A program made the translations under genes and the position numbers. Shown here piece by piece: positions 21,648-32,536 of a stretch of 64,000 bases of DNA. The stretch comes from Orobanche coerulescens (taxonomy: Eukaryota > Streptophyta > Magnoliopsida > Lamiales > Orobanchaceae), in NCBI GenBank assembly GCA_033398695.1, contig CM065801.1, forward strand, positions 102,417,170-102,481,169, read 5' to 3'. Within the stretch, counting starts at the first letter, position 1; each line of letters starts with the position of its first letter. Under the pieces are notes generated by a model. That model searched no databases. It was not told where the DNA came from and saw only the letters and a program-made list of their open reading frames with translations.

Positions 21648-22470
21648 ACCTCGATCTCGGGTCTAAGGAATTCCTCTTGAAGCTCCTTCTGAACTGTTTA
21701 ACGAGCAAGCATATGCTCTTGAACGGACTTACGACCCAAGGCATCGGCAACCACGTTTGCCTTACGCGGTGGTATAGGATCTCGATATCATAATCTTTGA
21801 TTAGTTCCAACCACCGCCTCTGTCGCATATTTAACTCCTTCTGAGTAAATATATACTTCAAACTCTTGTGATCGGTGAAAATCTGACAGGTGACGCCATA
21901 AAGGTAATGACGCCAAATCTTCAACGCGAAAACCACGGCTGCTAACTCCAGGTCGTGGGTCGGATAATTAACCTCGTAAGGTCTCAATTGCCGTGAAGCA
22001 TAGGCAATAACCTTCCCATTCTGCATTAATACACATCCAAGACCGTGTCCGGATGCGTCACTATAAACCACGAATCCTTCTGTCCCGTGTGGCAAGGAAA
22101 GTACAGGTGCTGAAATTAACCGGCTCTTGAGTTCCTCAAAACTCCGCTGACACGCGTCGGACCACGTGTACTTCTTATCCTTTCGCAAAAGGTTTGTCAA
22201 AGGTTGAGCAATTTTAGAAAATCCTTCCACAAACCACCGATAATAACCGGCTAATCCGAGAAAGCTTCGGATTTCCTTAACATTCTTCGGAGGTAACCAA
22301 TCTTGGATAGCCTCCGTCTTCTGAGGATCAACACGCACTCCATCTGATGAAATTACATGCCCGAGAAACGTCACTTCGGACATCCAGAACTCACATTTGG
22401 AAAACTTTCCATAAAGTTTTTCTCGTCTCAACACGTCGAGAACCTGATGAAGGTGAACCTCGTGCTCCTC
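21648..22470 (-). pseudogene. Element C copy 1, RT C-terminal part and RNase H
   Basis: Continues the RT frame after a [43 protein letters not shown], then RNase H with [38 protein letters not shown] and FTDHKSLKY. Near the end ([12 protein letters not shown]) a one-base frameshift replaces the expected [10 protein letters not shown] frame, and the coding is then cut by the B LTR at 21647. Functional parts are recognisable but broken. Confidence 0.85.
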
Positions 22471-23325
22471 TCAGTCACGAGAATAAATCAAAATGTCATC
22501 GATGAAGATAACAACAAACTGATCCAAAAAGTCAATGAAAACCCGATTCATTAACTCCATGAATACTGCAGGTGCATTAGTTAACCCAAACGGCATTACC
22601 ACGAACTCATAATGACCATAGCATGTACGAAACGCTGTCCTTGCGATATCTGACTCTTGAATTCGCAACTGATGATATCCATATCTTAGGTCGATCCTGG
22701 AAAATATTGAAGCTCCCTGAAGTTGATCTAAGAGATCATCAATACAGGGTAGAGGATACTTATTCTTGATCGTCACCCTATTCAACTCCCGATAATCAAT
22801 ACACAAGCGAAATGAACCATCCTTCTTTTTCACAAACAACACTGGTGCTCCCAACGGGGATGCACTCGGTCGGATATAACCTTTCTCAAACAATTCCTCA
22901 AGTTGATTCTTCAACTCCTGCATTTCGGTTGGGGCCATCCGGTACAGTGCCTTCGATATTGGAGACGTACCAGGCTCCAACTCAATCGTGAATTCCACAT
23001 CTCTCTGTGGAGGCAAACCGGGTAACTCGTCTGGAAATACATCGGCATATTCCCTCACTACCGGAATATCCGTCAACATTATTGGTGATTTCTCGGTTTT
23101 GGTCATATAACACCAATAACCAATACACCCCTGACTGAGTAATTTCACTGCTTTCATCAAGTTGATGACTCTCCCGGAACAACTAGGAGTACTCCCCTGA
23201 AAAACACATTCGACCCCATCGTCTGAAATGATAATGACCATACGCTTACGGACACTAATGATGGCATTGTGACGATCCATCCAATCAATACCCAAGATGA
23301 CATTGTCTCTCAGCAAATCTACCAC
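22471..23325 (-). pseudogene. Element C copy 1, reverse transcriptase
   Basis: About 284 open residues: protease C-terminus ([14 protein letters not shown]), linker, then RT motifs: [37 protein letters not shown] and the catalytic FIDDILIYS (about residues 274-282). It ends at a TGA (22471-22473) where copy 2 has CGA, a C-to-T type change seen only in this copy. Same reading frame as gag and protease. Confidence 0.9.
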
Positions 23326-23361
23326 AATAAGGTCTGCTAGGCATACACGGCTATGAAGCTA

Positions 23362-23589
23362 AATCGGACAATTCTGAATCTCACGATTCCCGATAATTCT
23401 TCTACCATCAGGTAGACCAATGACATAAGGCTCACAACTAGTAGCACTACCCAGACGTAGTCTACTCAAACATGACTCGAAAATGAACGAATGCGATGCA
23501 CCAGTATCAAAAAGGGTACACACATGTTGATATAGAATATCGAGTGTACCTGAGATCATCCGGGCCTCTGGATCGTCGGTCTTCTTCAT
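23362..23589 (-). pseudogene. Element C copy 1, aspartic protease
   Basis: The frame shows FDTGASHSFIFESC, the intact D-T-G active site, and a downstream PDGRRIIGNREI flap-like region. It ends with a TAG after NCPI that is shared with copy 2, so that stop predates the duplication. Confidence 0.85.
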
Positions 23590-23688
23590 CTCATAAATTC
23601 GGGGCTTGCTAGTCCCAGCACCGGACGCTCCCGTCTAATGACTAAAGGCTCCACCTTTATTCGCTCCTGTCGTCTTGAACGACGCAGA

Positions 23689-24891
23689 CTAAGTGGCCTG
23701 ATTATGAACAGCTGACTGCTTCGGGGCCTGAGATGACGCCGGAGTAGGTTTGGAGGGCCTTCGGCAAAAACGGGCCTTATGCCCAGCAATCCCACAGTTA
23801 TGACACGTGACAGTCTGCCTTGGGCACTTGGTGCTGACATGACCAAGATCCCCACAGTTAAAACAGGTGATGGCCGAACTAGCCGCTCTGGACTGCGATT
23901 CTGCCGATCTGGGCGCCACAGGAGGTCGCTCAGAAAAAGTAGTGCCTGCACGAGGCTTCTTGAAGGTTGTCTGACCGCCTTCAGACTGATTATGATTCTT
24001 CGATTTCTTGCTAGCAGATGAAGGTTGATGCTTAGCAATCTATTTAGCAGTGAGCTCATAAGTAAGAGCCTTCTCAATGAATTCGGCCAGAGTGGTGCAA
24101 TTATGATTAAGTAACTGCATCCGCATACGGGGTTTCAACCTCTTGCTGAAATACTTGATCTTATCTGCCTCGGAGTGAATGATAGATGAGGCGAACGGAA
24201 GAAGTTCCTGAAATTTATCGGCAATGGCGAGAACATCCTCGTCCGCTGAGGGGTCGGGAGTGAGTAATTCTGATAGCTTGGACTCTCTGAGTGGGGCCGG
24301 ATAATACCTCTCCATCATGAGAGTCTTGAATTGATCCCAAGTACATGATCTATTGGTGGGCTTCAACGACAACCACCAATAATGAGCGTTCTTACCCAGA
24401 TAGTAAGCCGCAACTGGAACTTTGTGTCCTTCGGGACACTCTACCATAGCAAATAACTTCTCGAAATGCTCGAGCCAATGAACAATATCCGCCGGCTCAG
24501 ATGAGCCCTCAAATGTGGGTGGCCTTTGGCGAGAGATGTCGCCGATGATACTGCCCACACTCCTCTCTTGCCTCTGAGGTGGCGGCGGAGGAGCCTGTTG
24601 ATTTTGATTAGCTGAGTTATGCATCGTCTCCATCAGTTGTGTCATCTGAGTCATTTGGGCCATCATGCCCTGCATAAAAGCGAGTGGGTCAACCCGAACA
24701 CCTTCTGACTGAGCTGTGTCCCGGGTATGACTCCCCGATAATGATTGATCACGTCCAGGTGAATGAGTGGCAGCGTCGCTGCTTGATGAGTTAGCATTAT
24801 TCCTTGCGTTCGCACGTGTATTAACGCGAGCTCTCGGGACTCGGCCCGCACCACGGCCTTGTCCTCCGCGTCTTCTTCCTGCTCTCTCCAT
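23689..24891 (-). pseudogene. Element C copy 1, gag with two zinc knuckles
   Basis: The N-terminus (MERAGRRRGGQGRGAGRVPR) is strongly basic, then a Met/Gln-rich stretch, a gag domain (DIVHWLEHFEKLFAMVECPE, AYYLGKNAHYWWLSL, ERYYPAPLRESKLSELL, EADKIKYFSKRL) and two CCHC knuckles, CFNCGDLGHVSTKC and CHNCGIAGHKARFC. An in-frame TAG at 24040-24042 (Glu in copy 2) splits it. Packages element RNA in virus-like particles when intact. Confidence 0.88.
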
Positions 24892-25371
24892 ACTGAAGTA
24901 GGAAAGTCACATGATGATTATATCTCTCGCATGAATATCACAATATGATTACGTCATGAAATGATGACAATGAGCATACGCGCTCTAGCACAGTGATTAC
25001 ATGAATGATTAACTGAGGTGAGATGATTATCTCATAAAATTCTCAAAATGATTATCTTGAACAAGTTAACAAGATTTATGATATGATCCTCCAGATCAAC
25101 AACTGAACTGTGAAATGAACTGAGTGATTAATGAGTTAGCATGATCGTCCTGATCAAAATGAATGATGATGAGGATTGTTGACTAATGAATGATGAATGC
25201 ATGATTCTTATTTCCAGAAATTATAGCATGTCGTTAGAAATCTTACTGTTCTTTCGGTCTGATTAGCTCGGCATTTACACAGGTCACACGTGACGCGAAA
25301 GTCCAATGATTCTAGCCCGATGATGATGATTTCAAATGAGACATGACTCGGAAGGTAGTATTCAAAACCAC
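24892..25371 (-). other. Element C copy 1 leader
   Basis: Non-coding leader of about 480 bp rich in ATGATTA/TGATGA motifs; no reading frame. Near-identical leader in copy 2 (49697-50176). Confidence 0.65.
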
Positions 25372-25383
25372 GCTCCGATACCA
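25372..25383 (-). other. Element C copy 1 primer-binding site
   Basis: The minus strand reads TGGTATCGGAGC four bases after the LTR, one mismatch from the initiator-Met primer sequence. Confidence 0.85.
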
Positions 25384-26166
25384 ACTCTGTAACACCCCAA
25401 ACTAGACGGATATTACAGTGCCGTGGATCCCCGACTGGGCCCCACCAGGCGAATGAAACTGATGAATTAATTAATATAATTGCAGTACCGAACCACATTA
25501 TATTACCAAATAATCCGATGAGGAGTTTAAGTATAAAACACCAGGATAATACTGAATACTAGTATATTTTATATGAAGATAAAATACACAACACTAAATG
25601 AAACGGAGTATCCAAATGGAAATCTGCAGCGGAAAATAAATGACAACAACATGAATGACTGAAAGGATCGGGGCCCCCTACTAGTATCACTGGGACTCCT
25701 CGCCGTCAACATGCTCTTTCCGTGCCTTTGCCTTGCCGTGACCTGAAAACAAAATCCCCCAATGGGGTCAGTTACACAGAACAACAATCCTCAAGGGTTG
25801 AAAATACACAATCATGATATATCTTTAGTTATGAAATATCCTAGTTATGAATTAAGCTGAAGAGGAGTATCATAGTACGCCCGTATTGTTCTGTGCAAGT
25901 GTACAAGACGAATGACCGGACAAACCTGTCCTTGTACCTAATTAGTCTCACGGAGGTAATCGTTACCATGTGCACAGTCCAATGTATCGATCCCAATACA
26001 TGACCATCGCGTGCTCGACTAGAAATTCCACACATCCGCACCCGGCCACGCAATATGAACCCAGAAGGTCATATGAACGAGAATGACCAAAATGAATATC
26101 AATGAATTGTAATATCCGCAATTTCGATTTCCGGTAATTTTATTTTTTTGGCGAAAGTCCATCTTA

Positions 26167-27187
26167 GGGGCTGTTTACTTTTTTTTCATTAATACCTGAA
26201 TGGATTAAGCTGTCTGAGTGGATTATTCTGTCTGATTTGAAAAAATATCTTGTTGTTTCTTTCTTTTCTGAATGAACTATCTGAATAACAGAAATGACCA
26301 TTTTAGCCCTCAATATGAATTAAGTCCTTTTTGGTAAAGGACGGATTGAGCATTTTAGTTTATATAATCAATTTAAATTATATGACATAATATTTATTTT
26401 AATTTATATTATAATATATATTCATAAATCATATTATAATTTTCAGATATATTATAATCAGACAATATTTTATAAATATATTAAGTTATATTTTAAAATA
26501 TAGTTATATTAATTTATTAATAGTCAATTTAAAAAAATCAATTTAAATAATATAATATAATATATATTTTAATTTATATTATAATATATATTCATAAATC
26601 ATATTATAATTTTTAGGTATATGTAAATAATCATATAATATTTTTATAAATATATTAAGTTATATTTTAATATATGTCGTTATATTAATTTTTTTTAATA
26701 GTCAATATAAAAAATAAATTTATATAATATAACATAATATATATTTTATTTATATTATAATATATATATTCATAAAACATATTATAATTTTCAGGTATAT
26801 TTAAATAATTAGCCAATATTTTTATAATATTAAGTCATATTTTAATATATATATAGTTATATTAATTTTTTTATCAGTAAATAGCTTATATTTTATGAAT
26901 TTTAAATATATAATATTAATATATATTTTAAATTTATACTATATATACTCAATTATAATTAAGATTATATGATAATTTATACTATATATACTCAATTCTT
27001 TTATTATTAGAGAGAGTAATTTTGGTATATTGTGGAAGTATTTCTGGATTAATGGTAAGGACACCCCAAAAGTTGCTTAATGAAAAAGACATTATTAAGA
27101 TCATTAAGTGAAAGTAAACAACAAAATATAGCTGATCGATTAAGCTGATTAAGCATTAAGCTGATTAAGTAAAAAGTAAACAAGCCC
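26167..27187. mobile_element. PIF/Harbinger-like (Tourist-type) MITE, 1021 bp
   Basis: Termini GGGGCTGTTTACTTTTT and its near-complement AAAAAGTAAACAAGCCC (two mismatches over 17), flanked by TTA at 26164-26166 and 27188-27190, the hallmark target of PIF/Harbinger elements. The interior is extremely AT-rich with three tandem repeats of about 170-180 bp (TTCATAAATCATATTATAA at 26421 and 26591, variant at 26769). No transposase. Absent from copy 2, where the site is a single TTA (50970-50972). Confidence 0.92.
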
Positions 27188-27559
27188 TTAGTGACTCTAT
27201 TGTGACCGTTTCGTCATTCCGAGAATGATTAATTCTACACCTTTTGTCATCCGAGTCCACTTCAGTGTCGTTTTGTTGAGTTCTGTGTCCTTAATCGACT
27301 TTTTCACGTGTGAGTTCGACTTTGTAAAGTCACCATTAATTCTTGGAAACTCCAAAAATTCTAATCTTTGCAATATTATAGATCATAAAGTTAGCTTTCC
27401 AATGGCTCAAACGGTGAGTCAATCGGAGTCCGGACGAAGGAGTTATGGTCGAAATAGCTAAGACTGCACCGTGTGCCTTTTGATCTTTGGAGCGGTCATG
27501 CAGCGGGCCGCGGCCCCTTTCAGACGGGCGCGGCACAAAACTGATTGGGCGATGCGGCG

Positions 27560-27614
27560 CTAGCGCATGCTAGCTCGGCAGCCTAGCGCACGCTAGGCTA
27601 CACTAGTATAAATA
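27560..27614 (+). promoter_or_regulatory. Palindrome pair and TATA box of LTR D, copy 1
   Basis: CTAGCGCATGCTAG (27560-27573, perfect palindrome) and CTAGCGCACGCTAG (27583-27596), then TATAAATA at 27607-27614, 10 bp after the second motif. A likely core promoter, same arrangement as in B and C. Confidence 0.7.
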
Positions 27615-28727
27615 TGACCGAGCAGTCACATTTCCACCCATTTTTCATTTCTTTCCCTTCCTGTCTGCGGATGGAGTCTTGGAGGTGTCGAAGATATGTT
27701 GTTATACTATGAATCCACGAAGTTTGGAAGCTCATATCATCTATTGATCGCTCCATAACATCCTTCAATCCAGCGAATCAAGGTTAGTTTTCCTAAAACC
27801 TTAGTTTTTGGGAAATTGGGGGTTTTGCTTGATTTCGCCCGTTTGATCCGTGATAACTTATATTTGTGATGGATTGATGATTACTAAGTTGTATTATATC
27901 GAATCCCTTGTTTTTCCGCGGTTGGATTGCTGAGGATTTGTCGTTTTATTGAGTTTCTAATCGACGCATTGAAGGTATTCGATAAAATGTCACAAAGGGG
28001 ATTCGGGTGTTCTACGATTATTCTTCCTAGTTTGATCGTCAATTTATTCATGGTATGATATTAGGGTCAGGTTCCTTGCGAAGAACTTGAGTCGGAACCC
28101 TTCCGTTCTCCGTTTCTCGATCGGTTGTGTTACCGTCATTTCCGCGGGAGAGTTGTGGGTGTTCGAGGTTTTCCGGTTGAGCCATGTTCGTCGGAGTGTA
28201 CGGTATCAACTATTGAGGCAAGTATTTTGCCCATACATTACGTGTTTTTGTGGATATAATGGTTGGTAATCAACGATATGTGCTAAACGAATTGTTTACA
28301 ACCATTTTTCTAAAAAAATCGGTATATTTACAATCATGGTTTTATTAAAACATGATTCTTGTGTTCAGGAATTAATGTGCTTAATTGACTATGCGTGTTG
28401 GTGTCGAGTATAGGATCACCTTATTTTCGAGTGATGCCATTATGTGTGATTTTGTTGTTGGTAAGTTAAAGTTCAATTATTTGTTAAGATTTCGTTTGGA
28501 ATCATGGGGATGTGTGTGAATATGTGAGCTTGTGTGATATTGGTAGTGTCGTTTGGTGCTGTTTAGATAGTGTGCTTCTTTGTTAATTGTATAAGCTTTG
28601 AGTCATGAGTATGTGTTGGATAAGTTGGCCATTCTAGCAAATACCTCGACTATATATATTGCGATTGACTCTTGAGGATTGTGGTTTTGGAAATGTGAAT
28701 TGATAAGAGTTGTATGGTTGTTCTCGG

Positions 28728-28900
28728 GTACTCTCACTCGGGGATTGACTCGACGGGGTCACACGAGGACCTGGTGGCTTAGCGGCTGGACCGGGTCGCG
28801 AGGGTTACTTCGAGTGGGCATTCTCACCCGGGGATTGCTCGACGGGGCACACAGGGACTTGGTGGCTTGGGGGCCGGACCGGGTCGCGAGAATTGCCAGA
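28728..28900 (+). repeat. About 91-bp tandem duplication in LTR D, copy 1
   Basis: CTCACTCGGGGATTG and CTCACCCGGGGATTG begin two units that each contain CGACGGGG, GGTGGCTT and GGACCGGGTCGCGAG. Related in sequence to the duplicated modules of the B and G LTRs. Confidence 0.75.
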
Positions 28901-29063
28901 ATATTTGTACTGATGATTAATTATGATATGTCTGGAGTATCACAATGATTGGTGCCCGGGGTCGAGAGACATTATATATCGAGTCTTGGTGTTTGACTAT
29001 AATGGCATAAAAATAATATGTTATGTGTAATGTGTCGTAGGAAGTGAATTGAAGTTGATGATC

Positions 29064-29171
29064 GGGTCGTGGACCATGTGTTTTGTGACTGGAATGATTG
29101 GGTCGTGGACCCTGTATTTTGTGACAGGAATGGTTGGGTCGTGAACCCCGTGTTTTTGTTAACGGGTTTGC
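29064..29171 (+). repeat. 36-bp triple tandem repeat in LTR D, copy 1
   Basis: GGGTCGTGGACC or GGGTCGTGAACC begins units at 29064, 29100 and 29136, each followed by a TGTNTTTTGTGAC-like segment. Confidence 0.8.
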
Positions 29172-30774
29172 ATTTTGGTAAATGAACTTTGGGGCTGTGA
29201 CCCTAAGTGGCTTTCGAAGAATTATGAACCTTACAATCGCAAATGTTTTCAAAACTCCCGAGATTTGAAAATGTTTTCAAAGTGCTTTCTTGTTTTGGTT
29301 TCTACTTTCAAGACTTGAACTATTTTTAATTAAACAAATTATCTCGAGAAGTCTTGTGTTGTATTCTCGGAATGTGTTATGTATGGCTCGTATTTGCACT
29401 TTATACTTGTACTAGCAAAACAGTGGAGTTTTGCTAACCCCCGAGTATTCGGGGGTGGATGTCTGTTTGTGCATCCAGGTACATGCATGTTTGGGAGCAA
29501 AACAAAGGATCGGCGCAAAGGATGATGGAAGGCGAATGATACTAATCACGCGAAGGCCAGCGTTGGATGCAGTCAGTCGGAGTTTGTGTATGGTTTTTTT
29601 TCTGTCGTACTTTTGGTTTGTGAGTGTATTTACCCTTGCATGGGTATGAGTCGAGATAGAAATGTGCATTTTGACTTGTATGTTTGTGATGAAAGACCAA
29701 GTTAGTATGTTGATTTGATATTTTATCATGTCGGTATGTAATGAGTTGTGTTGTTTGGATGTCTACCCTGGTGTATCCTCACGGAGAGGGTCTGCGGCGT
29801 GTAATATTCTCGGTTTGATTCTCGGGGTGTTACATGAATAATAATCCGACAAGGTCAAGAATGACTCACCGAGATGAAAATAATAGTGAAGTGAATAATA
29901 GCTCAATGAAATGATTGGAACCGTCGTTCCTCATTAATGAAGTGATTATTCGACAATTACAAGTCTCAATACGGTTAATACAATGATGAATGAGTTATGA
30001 TTATGAATGAACAACAACAAAAGGAATGAATATCCTTTTAACCGAGTAAGAATTAACTTACACAACACCGATGAAGAATGTCCTTCCACGAACAACGTCC
30101 TAAATGAGATGTTGGTCGCTCGAAACAACCTTGAATAACACAATTACCAACAATCTGCTCAATATACGAATCAAACACGATTACAACGAACTCAAAGTGT
30201 CAATACGACTAAACCAAGTTCATTGGGGCATTATATCGAATACGTTGTGGCCAATCTTCGATTGTTTACAACCAAACCTCAATTATACCAATATCAAATA
30301 CACAAGAAGTGTTTGAAACCAACAAAACATCTTCAATATGATCAATAATCCAAAATGAATATCCAAATTCGTGATTACAACAACAATTAATCGAAAACCC
30401 CCAAATCCAACTCAATATTCAAAGTCTTCTTGAATAATGCTTCAAGAATCCATTTGAATAATCATATATCCATAATCATGCGTACATCACTTCATACAAC
30501 ATGATTTTAACCTCCAAAACATCATATCTCAATACAAAATCGAAATCCAAGATGTTGTAGAAATTACCTCTTGAAGATCCAACCACTTCGATCCGATGAA
30601 CACGAGTTAAATCGATTATCCAAGCTTCCCAAATGAATGAAGATGATGAAAATCTAACACTCAAGTGATTGATGATGGAAAATCCCTCCCTCAAGCTCTC
30701 TCTCTCGGAACAAGGTGAAAGAAATGGTGAAAATGATGAAAACGTCCCGGCCAAGTCCTTATAAACTGCCGGAA

Positions 30775-31358
30775 GTTACGGCCGTAACTCGACCTTCTTA
30801 CGGCCGTAACATCCGAGGCCAACGGCCTTACGGCCGTAACCAGCCAACTCGTACGGCCGTAACTCGGCTTCGTCCAAACACCTGCCGACAGCCTTACGGC
30901 CATATCCGCACCTGACTTACGGGCGTAACCCATCCGATACGGCCGTATCCGGCCTAACTTACGGGCGTAAGCCCCCTTCGTCGAAACTGACCAGGCACCC
31001 TGCCTGCAACGTACGGCCGTATCCGGCCAAGCCTTACGGATGTACCTTCCTCGTCTTATGGCCGTATGCCGCAACCCTAATGGCCATAAGTCCTTCTCGT
31101 CCGACAAAACCTGAAATTTACGAATACCACTTACGGCCGTATCCTGCCCATCTTACGGCCGTAACTCGCCTTCGGCCAAAAACGCCTGGGCACCCTCCTC
31201 GACACGTACGGCCGTATCCGGCCAAGCCTTACGACCGTACCTGCTCATCTTACGGCCGTATGCCGCAACTTTACGGCCGTAAGTCCCGTTCATCCAAAAT
31301 GGCCTGAAATCAATGAATGCCTGTTATGGCCGTATCCGACAATCCTTACGTCCGTAAC
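30775..31358. promoter_or_regulatory. Array of about 20 TTACGGCCGTAA palindromes, C LTR copy 1
   Basis: Roughly 20 occurrences of TTACGGCCGTAA or close variants (GTACGGCCGTAT, TTACGGGCGTAA, TTACGACCGTAC) in 580 bp, for example at 30776, 30799, 30828, 31132, 31153 and 31271, typically 20-35 bp apart. The element-strand TATA box (30758-30765, reads TTTATAAG) is 9 bp from the nearest motif. Position in U3 and strict self-complementarity suggest dimeric transcription-factor sites or a structural role; inference. Confidence 0.7.
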
Positions 31359-31694
31359 TCGTTGCTAGACAAGGTGAAAATCCGATAACTCCAATTTCTC
31401 GCTACGATTGAAGAATGATCCGACATACCATACGTATGTGAAAGTGAACAAGTCCAACACATGCCAAAGATGATACTTCCAGTACAAGACTACCAATCAC
31501 GATGAAAATGATAATACTCCCGTGTCGATCTATAAACGGAGATGAAATGACGATCGGTAACTGATATACGGTTACAACATGCCAACAGTGCACGCAAATG
31601 AATGAATCATGAATGATGAGTGATTAATAATGAGTGAAAATTACTGACTGAATAATACTGAATGAAAATGAATGAATTACAACCGGGTATTACA

Positions 31695-32536
31695 AGTCGA
31701 GGCCACTGGAGTTCGGTACATGATGTGTATGAACAATGCGTGTGGTCCGGGTAGGGTCCGTCGAGGCCTCTGGAGTTCGGTAATACGAATAGTGATCATG
31801 TAATAGTTATTGAGTGGGTAGTGTTTAAAAGTTGGGTCACGGACCCATGTTGATATCTCAACTAGTGTGTTTTGAAACGAGAATCGCGCTGCGGCCCTAA
31901 CGCTTTTGAAAAGGTTATGTAAATTGGGACTCAAGGTCCAAAAGAATTTCTATTTTAAAAATCCGCGATATGATGAGTTCTTTTCCAATACTTCTTTGCT
32001 TGAGTTCGAAATTCTAAAACTTCTCGGGAACATTTTGATAGTTGATTTCCGTATCAAATTCGTGGTTACAATTTACTTGTTGCATTTCGTATCATATTAT
32101 ACTTGCACTAGCAAAATAGTGGGATCTTGCTACCCCCGAGTAATCGGGGGGTGGACGTCTGTTTTGTGTCTAGGTGCTTGCAGGTTCGGGGAGCAGTCAC
32201 AGGATCGGCACAGGAAGCGACGGGCTACGATACTAATCGAGAGTTGGGAGTTAAGTCGAGTTATGTTGTATCTTCAGAGTCGTATTCCGCCTTCCGCTAT
32301 TTTGTATCTTTACCCCTGTGTGGGCATTCATTGTAAGGAGTTGTATTTTTCTGTTTACATTAGTCGTACAACCTCACCGGTCCGTGTAGTTGTTTATAAT
32401 TGACATTAATGGTCTGTATCATTGTATTGTTTACCCCGGTCGGGTAAACACTTGGTCATTTTTTGATGTTTAGCCTGGTAGATCCTTATGGGAAGGATCA
32501 CGTGTAATATTCTCATATGGTTTTGGGGGTGTTACA
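31695..32536 (+). mobile_element. Partial LTR E, copy 1
   Basis: The right part of a plus-strand long LTR ending TTTTGGGGGTGTTACA, with no primer site after it (3' or solo LTR). It contains a duplicated GTCGAGGCC.CTGGAGTTCGGTA motif (31697 and 31759) and a hairpin CCCCCGA-GTAA-TCGGGGG (32133-32150). The left side is cut by element C, which therefore inserted in E. Confidence 0.75.

Larger units (their letters stand above)
26108..29834 (+). mobile_element. Solo LTR D, copy 1 (with MITE inside)
   Basis: TGTAATATCC...GGGGTGTTACA flanked by TGAAT on both sides (26103-26107 and 29835-29839), with no primer site or internal region: a solo LTR left by LTR-LTR recombination. Without the MITE it is about 2703 bp. 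It has a palindrome pair and TATA box (27560-27614), tandem repeats and a 7-bp-stem hairpin CCCCCGA-GTAT-TCGGGGG (29438-29455). Present at the same site in copy 2. Confidence 0.9.
21648..31694 (-). mobile_element. Element C, copy 1: Tekay-like Ty3/gypsy retrotransposon, 5' half
   Basis: Minus-strand element with 5' LTR (25388-31694, interrupted by solo LTR D), primer site, leader, and gag-protease-RT-RNase H in one frame broken by stops. Its left side is cut in or after RNase H by the end of the B LTR, so integrase and the 3' LTR are not in the window. RT and Gag style and long LTRs point to the Tekay (Del) clade. The part from 21931 rightwards is duplicated at 46696-55475. Confidence 0.85.
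25388..31694 (-). repeat. Element C copy 1 5' LTR, interrupted by solo LTR D
   Basis: Plus strand TGTAACACCC...GGGTATTACA. Without D and one target copy (26108-29839) the length is about 2575 bp. Contains the CCCCC-AAT-GGGG hairpin (25756-25768), the array of ACGGCCGT palindromes (30775-31358) and, on the element strand, a TATA box at 30758-30765. The leader-like sequence downstream of the TATA box is non-coding. Confidence 0.85.

Noticed and set aside
21648..24891. Element C as an endogenous pararetrovirus
   Set aside because: Domain order, Met-type primer site, LTRs and Tekay-like RT fit an LTR retrotransposon; no movement or coat protein regions seen.
25208..25498. Conserved minus-strand frame GPxxDPRHCN...GV at 1141-1332, 25208-25498 and 50013-50303
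   Set aside because: It spans the LTR end and primer site of related elements; similarity is due to conserved DNA, not a protein.
30775..31358. Regularly spaced short palindromic repeats resembling a CRISPR array
   Set aside because: Spacers and repeats are irregular, repeats are only 12-14 bp, the array lies in the U3 of a plant LTR upstream of a TATA box, and no cas genes are present.
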